DNA from: Thamnaconus septentrionalis | Lineage: Eukaryota; Chordata; Actinopteri; Tetraodontiformes; Monacanthidae | Assembly: GCA_009823395.1 (NCBI GenBank) | Contig: CM020507.1 | Coordinates: forward strand, 9,961,001-10,025,000 | Reading direction: 5' to 3' | Length of the DNA: 64,000 nucleotides | Shown: positions 13,239 through 24,905 of the stretch, piece by piece | How positions within the stretch are numbered: position 1 is the stretch's first letter | Layout: the number at the start of each line of letters is the position of its first letter | The notes under the pieces: generated by a model | The model's input: the letters and a program-made list of their open reading frames with translations, nothing else | Told to the model about the DNA's origin: nothing | Databases searched by the model: none | Program-made: the position numbers and the translations under genes

Positions 13239-16200
13239 CAGGTGATGGAGTTGTTTAGCAGGGTGTGTTCAAGGTTCAAAGAGCACCCCGAACCCACACC
13301 CTCCCTCAAGAATGCGTCACGTCTCATTCTAACGAACAGGAAGGACGGCCAGGGATCCCCGCGCGCCCGATTGGCTGGGCGCAGCTGCCACGGCAACCCC
13401 CCTCGCCAATCCCGCCTTCTTGTCTCCCCCCATCCCTCCATCCCCCCACCCAGTCCTCCCCCGTCGCCTCTCAGGCCCCCCCCCTCCCCATTCGCTTCCA
13501 CAGCTCAGCTCTCAAATGGGTTGTGCTCAGACAGGTGAGATGGCTCATGAATATTTATGGGCTGGGATTTCATTGCTCCTCCTGCTGCTGCTGCCACTGC
13601 TGCTGCTGGCCCCTCCCCTCTCTATCCCTCCCCTCCTCCACCCCACCCCTCCCTCCGCAACACAGCGCTGCGTTTGTCCTTCACGGTAAAGAGGCAGCGT
13701 CCTCGCTCCTGTCCCTCAGGTTAATCTGCCTGCTCTCTAACCAGTGTGTGTGCCTGTGTGAGTGTGTGTCTGTGTGTGTGCGTGCGTAGCCGCTCTGGGA
13801 AAGTAGGTTTCCCCTTGAGAAAGCAGTTGTGTGACAGGGGGCCACTGAGCTGTTGAGTTATCACCTTGCAGACGTAATGAACACAACGTAAACAAAACGT
13901 TGGGCCCTTTTTTGAGATTTTTTAACAACCTCAAAAAAGTATATAAAGTATATTTTTCTATAAAATTGTATTCATTTTACATCCATGCCTGGAAGTTCAC
14001 CTGCATTCTTATTAAAAGTGGAGGTGCATGTAAATGAGAATTCATGGATCGTGAATCCTTAAGTGTGAGACCCACAGTGCAGGTTAAATTTATGGATGAA
14101 ATTTATACTTATCCCCCATTTCAAACAGACTGATTTTTTAGTGTCCTGTCATGTGCATCTAACCTTCACCCTTCTCCGAACCGACACCGGTCTCCATATT
14201 TTCTCGTTATTGTCAGCAACTCGCTCGTACGTCTCAGCTGCGGCTCCAAGGGTTTTAGAATAAAGGCGCACAAGAGAACGACCCCCGACTCACTGTAGCA
14301 TATATACATACATACATATGTTATTATGAAAATGTAGTCCCCCACATTCCCACCTCTTCCTGCCATTGAGTGACTAGGGCAGAAATAATCAGTCAAATCC
14401 TTCACGTTTGAATCCGCGAGTGATTTTCCTTATACAGTGTGTCACAAAGGTGAGTACACTCCTCACATTTCTGCAAATTTCTGCAAATATTTAACTGTGT
14501 CTTTTAATTGGAAAACGCAGAAAAAAATGACACTTTGATATAATGTAAAGTAGTCAATGTACAGCTTTTAGAACAGTGTAAATTTACTTCCAATACCTGC
14601 TCCCCTTTCATATCTGAGACCTTATAACACTAACAAGTCACATGACACCAGGGAGGGAAAAAGGCTAATTGGGCCCAATTTGGACATTTTCACTTAGGGC
14701 TGTACTCACTTCTGTTGCCAGTGATTTAGACACTTATCACCGTGTGTTTAGTTATTTTAAAGGGGACAGCAAATTTGCACTGTTACACAAGCTGTACACT
14801 GACTACATTTGATCAAAGTATAATTTCTTCGGTGTTGTCCCATGAAAACATATAATTAAATATTTGCAGAAATGTGAGCGGTGCACTCCTTTTTGCGACA
14901 TACTGTAAGTATTAAAAAAGTAAATACATTCGGTGCATTCTTCACACCCAGTGTCCGCTTGTGAAAACTGTAATTTGGCTCTTTAACCGTAATTAATTCT
15001 CACACCGACTCCCTTGTGGTAATTAGATTTATTTCAGAGACAGAGGGGGGTGTTTCCCTTCCTCAACGTTTGTCACATGGCGACGAAAATCTTCCCCCGG
15101 CTTACGTGTGTTCTCCCGCAGTCGCCCCACATCGGAGAGATTACCAGGAGCGGCAGATAGAAGCCGGCCGGATAGACAAGCCTCCTCCCAGCGTTCGCTT
15201 GGCGGGAGGATCAGCTGTATTTCACAAATATATGTACGCAGTGTATTTGTTATTCAAATCCAAGGATAAAGCGGCGGAGATTTAGTCGCGCCGCAAAAGC
15301 GACAAGACAAGAGCCACGTTGGAGAGCGCCAGGCGGGGGCGCTGGCGGCGGCGGTGGTGCAGCCTAGTGGTGGGGAAGATAGACGCAGGAAGAAGTGCAT
15401 GCTTTCCTTGCCTATCAGTCAGACGTTCTCCGCGGTTAAATGCATCGGGCGTTGCGTCGCATCTGTGCGTTTGTTTAGTCTTCGTCCACCTACACCCCAT
15501 GCAAATACGGAGGCAACCCGCATAAAATTAGCATACCTGCTAAACGCATCTGTTGGTATTGTCAAGAGAACGCAGCGTCCTGTGTGCCAACAGTGGGTTG
15601 GGTTTTTGTGTTTTTTGCGCCACTGCCTGGGTTTTCCATTAGAGCCGCTTCTCTCGATTCTGTGTATCATTCGTTCATTCATTTTTTAAAAATTAAACCA
15701 AAGCCCAAAACACGAAATCACGCCGTTTTTTTTCAATATGTGTTTCGACAACCAAAAACGGATAACAAATGTTTTTTTTACGATTCCCGATTTTGCGCTC
15801 AATTTGGAAAATTGAGTGCAATTGGAATTTTTTTTGTAAAACAAATGAAGAAATGTTACAGGGATCCTCTTAGAAATTTTAAATGCATCATGACTGATCA
15901 GACTGTAGCTACAGCCCAGAAGGTTTCAGACCTTGTCGCACCCACAGCATGTCGGTTAGTTTTGTAGGGCACGTCCCACGTAGCTCAGATTCCAAGTGAC
16001 TTGGACTTGAGGCATATTGAGGCCCTCAGTTCAGAGACCGATGTCATTACAGTGCGCTGGTGCTACGGGGAGGAGAAGGACGGGGATGAAAAAAGATCCC
16101 GCCATTGTCCGTGTAAATAACAGCAGTCTGCGGGGAGAGGTGGGGGTTTCAAGCCAGACAATCAGCATTATGACTCTCCGGTGAGAAAAAGCAGCATCCT

Positions 16201-17566
16201 CTGTCAGACCTGGATATCAGAAATCCGAGGCAGCGGCAGGAAGGAGCCTGTGAGGCCCTTCAGTGACAACCTAGTGGGAGCCGAAGCAATAGTAGCCTAA
16301 TTAGCTGACCCGATTAGGGGATGGGTGAAATGTGGCACGGCAGTCACACTCACAGTGGCATCACATCCGCAGTTTGGCTGTGGAAAAAAACATTTTCCTC
16401 CTCCACCGAGCCTGAATTTGTTTTGCGGTTTAACCAGGGAGCAAGAAACTCCCCACGTCTCACACACACACACACTCTTCCACGCCCTCTCGGAGCGCCA
16501 TCACTCATCCCTCTGCGCTCACAGCGATCCGTTCTGGCTGAAGTCGACATGAGGACCATCAGTCTGGGACGCCGGTGCTCCGCTCCATTTGTCCTCGTCC
16601 AGTCGTCTGCGGAGCAACGCTGATGGAATTCTGACACATTTGTCTGCCTTTCGGAGCGGCACACTCGCCGCTTGTGCTGTTGTTGGTTTTTCTCTCTTGT
16701 CTCCTGCTCTTCTTCTTCCTCCCCCTCCTCCCCGCCCATCCATTTCTTTCCTCCGAGCTCGCCGTCACTCTGTCTTCCTCTCCCCTTGCCAGTGACTTGC
16801 TCCCTCCTTGCCTCATCCTCTTTTTCTTCCACCTCTCCCACCCTCCCCACACTCATTCCCCCAGCCTTCCTTCCATCCGAGGGACGGGAGCGGGCGTACG
16901 GCCGTCCGTTGAAAGGCGGCGGCTCTCGAGCTCCCGTCATTAGCGGCGGCAGTGCGACGCCCCTTAGCGTCGCCGCCACCGGCTCCGCTTTTAATTGTCT
17001 CGCTCCTTTTTCTCCCCCCATTCAGTCGCATATTCTCTTTCTCTCTCACCCCCCTATCACCACCTCACCCGCCCGTCCCCCCGCCACCACCTTCCAGCGC
17101 CGTCTCCATGTCACCGCGTGGCAAAGCCGAAGTTGTCCAATCAGCACATTCGGCCGAAAAAATAATTGGAGGTGGCCTTGCTGCTAGCGAGCGTCGCGCT
17201 GTATACAGATTGGGGGGTGCGGGGTGGGGGACGGGGGACGGGGGCGGTGTGTCGGTGCTTAATATTCCGCGCAGCCCCTCCGTCTCTCCTGTTCCCTCTG
17301 ATATCTGACCTCTTTTGTCTCCGGCGGAAGGCTTGATGTTGATTTTGGAGGGCATTGTTAGCCGGAGCGCTGCGATTGGACGGCGGGCCCGCCAGCACGG
17401 GGGCCCCTGGTTGGTTGGTTGGTTGAGAGAGGGTCGGGGGGGGTTACAGGAAGCCGCATTTGCATAAAGGCTTAGCCCAGATTTGGAGCCACTCGTGGAG
17501 ATCTGAGGCGAAGGGCCCGAGGGCCACGAGGTAATCATCCGTGGCCTGTCACCGAGCTGTCATCCC

Positions 17567-17603
<37 letters not shown>

Positions 17604-18410
17604 GTGTGTGTGTGTGTGTGTGTGTGTGTACGCACAGGGCAAGGAGGCGGGGAATTTGTTTTGCGCCCCCCCGACGTTCCGGGCGCATCCATCGCTGAGT
17701 GTCCCCGTCTCACTCGCGCACTCCTCACGCCGGCTCTCATTTTTGTTTGTTTGTTTGTCTGATTGTTTGTTTGTTTTCCCAGGGAGGCTCGTCCGTGCCA
17801 AGCGGGTAGTGGAGGCAGCCAATCCTACAGAATACGAATATATGGAAGGCAGCCTGCCGATCGAGTGGGACGGTGAGTCCGGCGTGCAGGCGTCGCAGTC
17901 CCAGATAATCAGCGTCACTGTCGCAGCAGAGAGCCGGAGCCGCCCGGCCCGATGAAAAGGCATCACGAGTCGCACGGCAGCATCTATCGGGGGCATTAGC
18001 GAATCCATTGATTCCTTCTTTTTTATATCCTTTTTCTCCTTTTTTGAGATGGGGATCGGAGAGGAAAAAGAGACGCGAGTTATGTGAAAAGATACGTTCA
18101 GCCGGTTGTTATACAGGAACCTCCAACAAGCGGCTACACACTGTTCCCTGTGTCTCAGACCGGCTTTATCCACCTTAAGCCCCTCATCCCGCTTCGCTCC
18201 ATCCCTCATGCATTTTCATCAGCATGCAAATAAGAGAAGGGGGATAAAAGAGGCCCAGAATCCCTCGCGCTAGCTGGGGGAAGAGTTGGAGAATCTTCTC
18301 TCCGTCTCCCCCCTTTTACTTCGCGAGCACCGCTGCACGGCCGGCTGGGGCAAAGTGGGGGCTACGAGAAGAAGGACCGACAGCCAGGCAGGCAGACAGA
18401 CAGTTAGGTG

Positions 18411-18442
<32 letters not shown>

Positions 18443-21011
18443 GGTGGACAGACAGACAGACGGTTAGGTAGACAGATAGGTGGACAGACAGACAGTTGGG
18501 TGGAAAAACAGACAGGTGGACGGACAGACAGACAGACAGACAGACAGGTGGACAGACAGACAGGTTGACAGGCAGGCAGACAGACAGGCAGACAGAGGCT
18601 CTAACACAGAAGGAGTCAGTGGACTTTCAGAGAGGAGGAGCTCTGAGGCCCTGCGCCGCCTCCCCTGAAAGAGCTGTTTAGACTTTCTAATGTGCGGGAC
18701 TTTAGTGTCACCTTCCCTGCGTCTCCCACCAAGAAGCCCCGAGAGCCGTCACTGCACTGCAAGCTTGGCCACGGGGGGAAGAGCCTGTGGTCCCAGTTTT
18801 TTTTTCTTATCCCCTTCCCCCACTCCCCCACCTCTCCACCTTGGCGCAGCCGTGACTTGACTCTTTCCCCCTCTCCTTCCTTCCAGCTTGGATTCGAGGG
18901 AGACGGAAGGAGCCCCCCTCCATCCAGGTACGTCAGCACTGCCGCCCCTCCCTCCCTCTTTCCTCCCCGCTCCCCTCCACCAGGCTCCCCGCTGCGCTGA
19001 TGGTTGGACCCAGGGGAACAAGAAGAAGAAGAAGAAGAATAAGCGGTGACAGAGAGAGAGAGAGAGGGAGAGAGAGAGAGAAGTGCTTTGATTTTTTTTC
19101 CCAAGCAGGATCCCGCAACTTTGTTAGGGGGACAGGTGTTAAAATAAAACAGCAGCCGAAGCGTCGTTGGAACGGCAACGGCAGCCTCCGAGCGGGTGGC
19201 GGGAGGATGGGGAAGAATGAGGGGAGGCTCGCCGACGCCACCACCAGCACCACCACCACGTCCTAGTTTACTTCCCTTCCTCCGCCAGCACAGAGCTGGC
19301 GTCTCGGCTTCTTTCGCGTGTTTATTTCTGGCAGTCTGCGAGACGGCGGCGGTGAAGGAGCGCAGCGCCCACCCCCCTTCCAAAACACCCCCCTCCCCGA
19401 CACCACCCCCCTAACCCGCCTCTCGGTGGGTTTATTGCTCTTTAAAATGTGAGAAATGCTGGGAAGGATTTGGCCGGTGAAACGTGGCTCTATAAGGAAA
19501 GCCCTCGGCGCTGCGGCGCCCAGCCGCTCTTTGTACCTCTCGCTCCTCTTCGCCCCCTCTGCCAGTGGCCGCCGCTGCCATCCCCGGCCTCTGCTGCCAG
19601 CACATTCTCTTCCAGTTTTTTATTTCCCTGCCTCGCGTCCGTCCAATGGCTGCCGTCGACAGCTGGACAGTGTCGATGTGGCCAAGACTGTCCCCCCACC
19701 CCACCACCACCACCACCACCACCACCACCCCCGCTCCCTCCGTCCCTCGTCACGCTCCCTCTCTTCCTCTTCCAAGCTGACATAAATTGATTGGATTAAA
19801 TCCTGTCATTAACAGGCTGGAAAAGCAGCTCAGTATGTTTGTCCTCCCCTCCCTCCCTCCATCCTAAAAAATGGGGCTTTTTGGCCACGATGTGACTCCC
19901 CCCTTCCTCCCTTTTTCAGTCCTTCACTCGCTGCCAACTCAACAGCATTTTGCCCAGTCCTTCATTCCTTTTTCCTTTTTGGCTTCTCTGGCTGAGGAGA
20001 GGCTAACGCTCACCAAGCACCACTAGCTGCGGCTGGAAGGGGTTGAGGATTCCACTCCTGGGGGCCGAGTTCTGATCGTTTCCTGGGGTCCGGGTGGCTG
20101 CTTAGAGTGCCGGGCTCTCCGTAGATCCAACTCTGTGTTCACTGGATTGACCTTGGTGCGATTTTTGTGTGCAAATGTTGGGAGTAAAGGTAAAAAGATT
20201 TAAAAAAAAGAAAGTACAGATACTAAAGTACTGTAACAAAGTATTTGCATTACTTCCTACCTCGACCCAAGGAGGAAGATATAAACACATTTTCCAGTGA
20301 CAGATGAGATAGAGGTGGGACTTGAAGATCATGTGTCATATAACCAGCTATGTATAGTAGCCAATATTGAATATCACGATTAAAATGTATGTAAATCTGT
20401 CACTCAGCCACCATCTTAACATTGCCCAGGTCTCTCACATGCCACCATCACAGCCGGGACACATTATTATGCTGTGTGGTCTTTCGAGAGTATATAGAGA
20501 AACACTGGCATTGGAAGAAATATCAGCATCTTTGAACCTTGCAAGAAGAAATTGTGTTTTTTGAGGGAGTGAAAATGCATTTTTTGCATTAAAGCCCCTC
20601 AGGTGATATTGACCCATTCAGTGCCCTGTCAACATTTTCTGGCATACAGTGTGTAATCTGTCATTGAAAAGTATGACAGATGCGTATCCCTCTGTCTTTT
20701 CATGGTGATTTGGAGTCCTGCAGAAGCCTTGAATAGATATATGAATAGTCTGCGTTTGTGTTGTGTAGGAGCTGCTGCAGAACGAGTCTTACAGGCAGCA
20801 GATCAAAGTGAAGGCCAGGGAGGCCGAGGACAAAGATCTCGCCCTGCAGGCTAAAGAGTACGCTGAGGGTCTGGTGGCAACTCCTGCAAAGACTCTGGCC
20901 AAGGGCCACGCCGCCTCCACCAGCTTCGGCAAGCAAGAGATCAGCGAGGAGCCCTCCAGCACCGGGAACACGTTCCAGCCCGGATCCTGGATGCCTAATC
21001 CCAAGAAGTAA
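6657..21011 (+). CDS. ndufaf2: NADH:ubiquinone oxidoreductase assembly factor 2, complete, 4 coding exons
   Basis: NDUFAF2 (mimitin, B17.2L) is a mitochondrial chaperone for late assembly of respiratory complex I and a paralogue of subunit NDUFA12. Exons: 6657-6771, 17783-17872, 18887-18927 (only 41 nt) and 20769-21011. Splice sites are GT-AG and phases are consistent, giving 489 nt or 162 aa (human 169). The family core is clear: EHVGTDNLGNKYFLIP at about residues 17-32, then AKRVVEAANPTEYEY and LPIEWDAWIR at about residues 44-72. The C-terminus has the conserved KGHAAS, FGKQE and TGNTFQPGSWMP blocks. The start is the first ATG in this frame at the expected distance from EHVGTD. The first intron is 11 kb. 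Confidence 0.96.
6772..9945 (+). other. ndufaf2 intron 1, proximal part
   Basis: No gene is seen in this 3.2 kb. The first kilobase is AT-rich unique sequence. From about 8.1 kb it becomes mixed, with pyrimidine-rich runs and unique blocks. Open frames here are not supported by codon character or homology. Confidence 0.6.
9470..9700. promoter_or_regulatory. Candidate conserved non-coding block in ndufaf2 intron 1
   Basis: This is a unique stretch without simple repeats. It contains AT-rich motif clusters such as AAAATAATTGCC, ATGATTGCTATTTTT, GGATATATTTTTAGCG and CAGTTTTAATC. The composition resembles vertebrate developmental non-coding elements. Conservation cannot be shown from one sequence, so the call is inference. 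Confidence 0.25.
9946..10013. repeat. (TG)n microsatellite, 68 bp
   Basis: An uninterrupted TG array within ndufaf2 intron 1. Confidence 0.97.
10916..11042. repeat. Dispersed repeat, TACTTGAGT/AAAAGTAC family, copy 1
   Basis: The stretch contains ACTCAAGTAAAG, CTGAAAAATATACTGAAG and ends CTTCCCACCTCTG. Related copies lie at 20168-20266, 34153-34375, 58344-58463 and 62868-62998. I recognise the general type as a repeat common in teleosts but cannot name the family. Confidence 0.65.
11043..12039 (+). other. ndufaf2 intron 1, purine-rich segment
   Basis: The 11.2-11.5 kb part is a purine-rich run of GGAGGG and GGTGGG motifs, so its complement reads as long low-complexity frames. From 11.5 to 12.0 kb the sequence is unique and mixed. 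No gene is seen. Confidence 0.6.
12040..12690. repeat. Satellite-like tandem repeat with telomere-like CCCTAA stretches
   Basis: Four diverged copies of a unit of roughly 150-180 bp follow one another. Each has the order CAAGACRCACC, AAATTTGGGGCTTCTAGC, CATGAGGAACCCC, then AACCCTAACCCTAA-type runs, then CAAGTCTATGGGGTCAAA and CAACTTTGTCCT with GAGACATGGGACCACTTG. The end decays into AACCCTAA variants at 12590-12680. A related block lies at 34410-34745. The CCCTAA parts match the vertebrate telomere motif on its C-rich strand. Confidence 0.8.
12863..12891. repeat. (CA)n microsatellite
   Basis: A short CA array just distal to the satellite block. Confidence 0.9.
13180..13235. repeat. (GT)n microsatellite, 56 bp
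   Basis: An uninterrupted GT array in ndufaf2 intron 1. The flanking 13.4-13.7 kb is C-rich, with CTGCTG and CCTCCC runs. Confidence 0.95.
14435..14905. mobile_element. Non-autonomous Tc1/mariner-type element (MITE)
   Basis: The terminal inverted repeats start CAGTGTGTCACAAAG on the left and CAGTATGTCGCAAAA (reverse complement of the right end). Both continue into CTCACATTTCTGCAAA. TA dinucleotides flank the element at 14433-14434 and 14906-14907, the target-site duplication of the Tc1/mariner superfamily. Homology of the arms extends inward (GTACAGCTT, ACAGTGTAAATTT and reversed counterparts), so it is largely a long inverted repeat. No transposase frame remains. Confidence 0.88.
14908..17566 (+). 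other. ndufaf2 intron 1, distal part
   Basis: No gene is seen in this stretch. 15.0-16.4 kb is mainly unique, with a block near 16.15-16.32 kb holding CCTAATTAGCTGACCCGATTAG, again reminiscent of a regulatory element. 16.65-17.1 kb is strongly pyrimidine-rich. Long frames on both strands here are products of composition. Confidence 0.55.
17567..17628. repeat. (TGTC)n followed by (TG)n
   Basis: A TCTG/TGTC tetranucleotide run passes directly into a TG run, about 150 bp upstream of ndufaf2 exon 2. Confidence 0.93.
17873..18886 (+). other. ndufaf2 intron 2
   Basis: The intron is 1014 bp. It contains the long imperfect (ACAG)n array at 18378-18597 and otherwise unique sequence. The acceptor is preceded by a strong pyrimidine tract ending TTCCAG. 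Confidence 0.85.
18378..18597. repeat. Imperfect (ACAG)n array, 220 bp
   Basis: A GACAGACAG array is interrupted by GGTGGACAG and GTTAGGTAG variants, giving a higher-order pattern. The frame reading TDRQTDRQ across it is not a protein. Confidence 0.93.
18928..20768 (+). other. ndufaf2 intron 3
   Basis: The intron is 1841 bp. It has (GAA)n near 19020, (GA)n near 19050-19080 and (CAC)n near 19700-19730, with C-rich low complexity from 18.8 to 19.8 kb. A dispersed repeat copy lies at 20168-20266. No nested gene is seen. Confidence 0.8.
20168..20266. repeat. Dispersed repeat, TACTTGAGT/AAAAGTAC family, copy 2
   Basis: It shares TGCAAATGTnGGGAGTAAA with the 10916 copy and the AAGTACAGATACTAAAGTACTG and ACTTCCTACCTC blocks. 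Confidence 0.65.
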
Positions 21012-21244
21012 ACGGAGACATCCACGTACAGCCAGGCCCGCTGCATTCTGCCTCGCAATGAATTCTACCAGGGGGATGTTCACTCCGACTTGAGAATTTC
21101 AAATGTCAAAGGCAATTTTAAAAACCTGAGGACGGAGGCGTCAACGTCACAACTTTATTCCCCAGACTACATTGCGTAGCAGAAAGGTTTCACTGATATT
21201 CTGTTTCTCACACACATTTATTTAATTTAGCTAAGAAGTCTATT

Positions 21245-21351
21245 AATAAATCAAATAAAATTTGGCTGTACTTTAGTTGTCTTTGCTTGTACATATATTT
21301 AAACAAAGATTGCTTCGTTTTATTACAAATGAATTGTATAATGTAAATAAA
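21245..21351 (+). terminator. ndufaf2 polyadenylation signals
   Basis: AATAAA occurs at 21245-21250, 21254-21259 and 21346-21351, 230-340 nt after the stop codon. These are plausible alternative cleavage signals for ndufaf2 mRNA. Confidence 0.6.
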
Positions 21352-21359
21352 TGATGCAA

Positions 21360-21880
21360 ATGAAATGTTTTGTTTAAATCAGCGTATGAGCATAAGGTAT
21401 CAGTTGAAGTCTGAACACTGCATGGAATACTTCGGTCTTTTTTGATACAGCACAGGTTATTTTTTTGAAGATGCACATATTTTAGGCTTCCAACTCTAAT
21501 ATAGATATTTATAAATATCTATATTACAATTTATTCTGGGCTATTGAGACAAAATGTTGCGTCACTAGATATATTTTCTTGCACTGGCTTTTGATTAAAA
21601 TTTATCAAGTACTTGTGATTGACTTTGATCAACCAATATGTTAAGATTTAATATGTTTCTTCATAATAGCTCCTTTAAAAAAAAAGAGGCAATATTTTTA
21701 TCTCTATACTTCCAGCTTACCTGCAGTGGGACCTTGCTGACATAATTGAAGAGAATTGAAGCTAACCATCAGTCACACACTGTGCTATTAAAACCTAATT
21801 ACCTGTACTCTGGTTCAGCATTTGAAATCCAAAAATATAACCAAGAAAAAAAAAGAAAATCCATACACAAGAAGTTACAT
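21360..21880. other. Gap between convergent ndufaf2 and smim15
   Basis: This is AT-rich unique sequence between the likely 3' ends of the two convergent genes. It includes a palindromic ATAGATATTTATAAATATCTAT near 21500. No gene is seen. Confidence 0.6.
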
Positions 21881-21901
21881 TTTCTTAACAACCATGAAAA
21901 G

Positions 21902-21907
21902 TTTATT
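21902..21907 (-). terminator. smim15 polyadenylation signal
   Basis: TTTATT on the plus strand is AATAAA on the minus strand, about 400 nt downstream of the smim15 stop. It is the best candidate signal for the mRNA end. Confidence 0.5.
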
Positions 21908-22306
21908 GATTAGAAAGCAGTATTTTGAATATTCTGTAAGTGACTAACAAAAAAAGTTGATTATTACATTATCACTTTAGCATAACACAGATGCTAACAA
22001 CGGAATGCGAGGGTGTTTCGACAGCTGCACAATGTTATCGATGAGTCTTTGCACCTCAAAAAAAACAAAACACAATCACGGAGATGAGGACTGGGCTCTC
22101 TACCGGAACCAGCATCCTCAGGCAGGACTGTCCGTCTCAGCACCGTGTGGTCCACGGTGCGCATCCCTACTTCTACCCCAGACGTGATTCGTCGTGGCCC
22201 TGTGCTGACAGTAGAGCTGGGGAAAGGAAGGGCACTGTGTCATTACTTTGCGTGAGGAGGGCTGCGGGGACGATCGGCGCTCCGCCCTCGTCCTGCACTC
22301 GCAGGC

Positions 22307-22531
22307 TCAGTCCTTCTTGGTCCTCTTGGCCTTGACTATGTTCTCCTGCCGCTTCTTCTTTTTCTTCTGCTCCCGGTCACGTGCCTCAATCATCTTGGCC
22401 AGTTTCCAGGACAGCAGCGCGCTGGCAATGAAGAGGGGCGTGAGCGCCAGTATGACAGTGGTGAGGAAACCATAGGGGTCTTTGGCAGCCCACTCCACCA
22501 CGTACTCCGCCCATGCTCGTACATCAATCAT
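22307..22531 (-). CDS. smim15: Small integral membrane protein 15, complete
   Basis: The product is 74 aa and nearly identical in length and sequence to human SMIM15. It starts [20 protein letters not shown], has one hydrophobic helix at about residues 20-44 ([14 protein letters not shown] onward) and ends in a lysine/arginine-rich cytosolic-type tail closing with KAKRTKKD. Function is unknown; the family is predicted to be a single-pass membrane protein. An in-frame ATG seven codons upstream (22552) would add MLLTEDS, but the shorter start matches the family. The whole coding region lies in one exon, whose acceptor CCCGTCAG places the exon start at 22585. It converges on ndufaf2. Confidence 0.96.
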   Translation of the reverse strand: MIDVRAWAEYVVEWAAKDPYGFLTTVILALTPLFIASALLSWKLAKMIEARDREQKKKKKRQENIVKAKRTKKD

Positions 22532-22615
22532 GCTGTCTTCTGTCAGCAGCAACCAGGCCCAGTCGAACGTGAGATCAGGTCTTCTCTGACGGGAGAAGAA
22601 AAGTCAGAGTCAGAT

Positions 22616-22638
22616 CCCAATTTAGGATCAATAAAGTA

Positions 22639-22684
<46 letters not shown>
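22616..22684. repeat. Retroposon tail with (CTAT)n
   Basis: TTAGGATCAATAAAGTACT runs directly into (ATCT)n. This arrangement is typical of the 3' tail of a truncated LINE-like element in fish. It sits in the smim15 5' intron. Confidence 0.55.
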
Positions 22685-22685
<1 letters not shown>

Positions 22686-23750
22686 AATGGAAGATGTAAC
22701 CATTTACTACAAACACAAAATATTAAGCTGATTTGATTTACTTTAAGGTTTGGGTCCAATTCTGATAAATGTCCACAACATACACAGATGTCATAATGAG
22801 GAATATGACACTAAGATTTATACTAACAGTGACGTGAGCCTAGAAACCTGTATGATGGTCTGAAATCATGTGTGGTGAATTTGACATGTGTTAGAAAGCA
22901 AAATACGTTTAAACAGCTTCTGAGAGTACTACTTATACGAACAAAAAATAAAAATGAAATCCCGTATCACTTCACACCTGCTCGAATCGCTCATTCCACT
23001 GGAGTGCACAAAACCCCAGCAGAGGGGGTTAAAACCGTGCATTGGTATGTACAGCAGTAGTTGGTGGCGAATGTGAGCATGTGACAGGCACATTAAATGT
23101 CTGTCAGTCATTCAAGTGACAGGATATTAAGATCTGCAAATAGACCATTGCCATGACTGAGAATTTTCATCCCTCATTCAAAACCCAATTATGCAAATTG
23201 GAGCGGAATCTTATCTGGAAAAACCTGCATAATTTGACACGTTTAGAAAAAAAAAATGCTGAAATGAAAATGTCTAATTCTTGAACAACTAGTCGCGATG
23301 TTTGGTACGAAAACATCGGCCACAAAAAACTAAATAATTAAAATAATATACAATGCGATTGCCCCACGTCATTCTACAGTCAGCGATTCCAACCAATCAG
23401 TGCATCATTTCTGCTTTTACGGTAGCTAGCATCAGCCAGAGGCGCGACTCGTAGCTCACAATAATGTTAGCAGTGTTTTATAGCTGCATAGACACAGACA
23501 GGAAAACGAAACCGCCGCCACTCAAATAAGACCGAAATATACTATTTCTGAGACGTGAACGAAAGAAAATCGGTTAACACGAGCAACGTCAGCTAACTTG
23601 CATCATATCCATAGCGGCCTAACTTTCAGTCACGTCACTTCACAGAGCAGCAACTACGTTAATAGGCGTAACCACAGATTTAACTTGTCTGGATTGCGTA
23701 TATAACGCTTAAAGTTTCTCAAAAAGCTAAAATAGTTTGTGAAAACCTAC

Positions 23751-23880
23751 CTAAGTGCAGATTTTTGTTTACGTTCACGGTGACTGTCGACTGCAGTCAG
23801 GGTACACCAGCTCCTCCCGGATGCCGGAAGCGGATGGCCGCTACTGATGGCTCGCTTCTGATTGGCTATAACGCATTTGT
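23751..23880 (-). promoter_or_regulatory. smim15 non-coding first exon and promoter (predicted)
   Basis: On the minus strand CACTTAG is followed by a GTAGGT donor at 23750, in phase with nothing coding and correctly oriented to join the 22585 acceptor. Upstream lie a CCGGAAG ETS-type site at 23824-23830 and a CCAAT box (ATTGG on plus at 23861-23865). The first exon probably begins near 23.80-23.83 kb. Confidence 0.5.
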
Positions 23881-24863
23881 TGATCCATGGGAAATGTAGT
23901 CTCTTAAAGCTAGACGGTGAAACAGCATGCGTCTCAAATCTGGATTAATAAAACCCTAATTAATTGTGAACTGAAAGCCTGGCATTATTAATGCAACGGA
24001 ATTTAGATAGAAAAACACAATTGATTTAAAACATATTTTAGATTATTATTGAATATCAAATGTTTTGCAATGTGAAACATCAAACAAAACTCATGAAAAC
24101 ATTGACAATTATAACAATAACGGTAATAAATTATTTGGAAATGCACACAAATATATGTCAGGTTGTTAATTTTATCCCCTAAAAACACTGTACAAACCTC
24201 AACAACATTGGCATAGTTTTATTTCCGGAGGCTAAAATAATATGACAATATGTGGTATAGAAGTTTGCAAAAGTATACATCTATTGTGTTTTAAAGATGC
24301 TATATAATTGTCATAATTAAAGCAGACTTATGTTACTTCGGTTAATGAAACACTCAGCTATTTGTTATTTATTATAAATACATTATTAACATAAATATCT
24401 CTTCCTTGAACGGTTATGGTTGTGGAGTTGCCCTCCTGTATGATTTCAATAGACTATTGATATGATTGAAAGGAATACCTGAAGCACAAGTCTACAAATG
24501 CAAGATGAGAAGGAACTCGGGTCATATGTATAATGCAAACATTAATGTAGCTGTAGAAACATTTTTTTTTCTTTCCACAAGAAAAATATTCCACTGGCAC
24601 TCTGATGACAGAAAAACCACTATAACAATGGAGAACCTGCTGGCTTTGTGAACTTCCTGTGGGGAAATATTGAAACCAAATCAGGTTGAGCCACATCTGC
24701 TCTGTCCATACGGCACGGATCACTTACAGAGCAGTTCAAAGGCCAGCCTTTTAGCCCGACTCATAGAGGAAAGAGAGGAGCAGCTGGGAACACATGCGTA
24801 CAAATTGCTAACACATATTCCTGTTTACCAGCAGTTCGGAATACACTTTATAGACAATTAAGA

Positions 24864-24905
<42 letters not shown>

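Noticed and set aside
18378..18597. Regular repeat that might look like a CRISPR array
   Set aside because: Units are 4 bp with degenerate variants and no unique spacers, and the genome is eukaryotic.
18616..19383. 255-codon minus-strand frame antisense to ndufaf2 intron 3 and exon 3
   Set aside because: It is a Ser/Pro/Gly-rich composition artefact that overlaps a real exon on the other strand.
20761..21083. Minus-strand open frames over ndufaf2 exon 4
   Set aside because: They are antisense shadows of the real exon, which has the conserved NDUFAF2 C-terminus.
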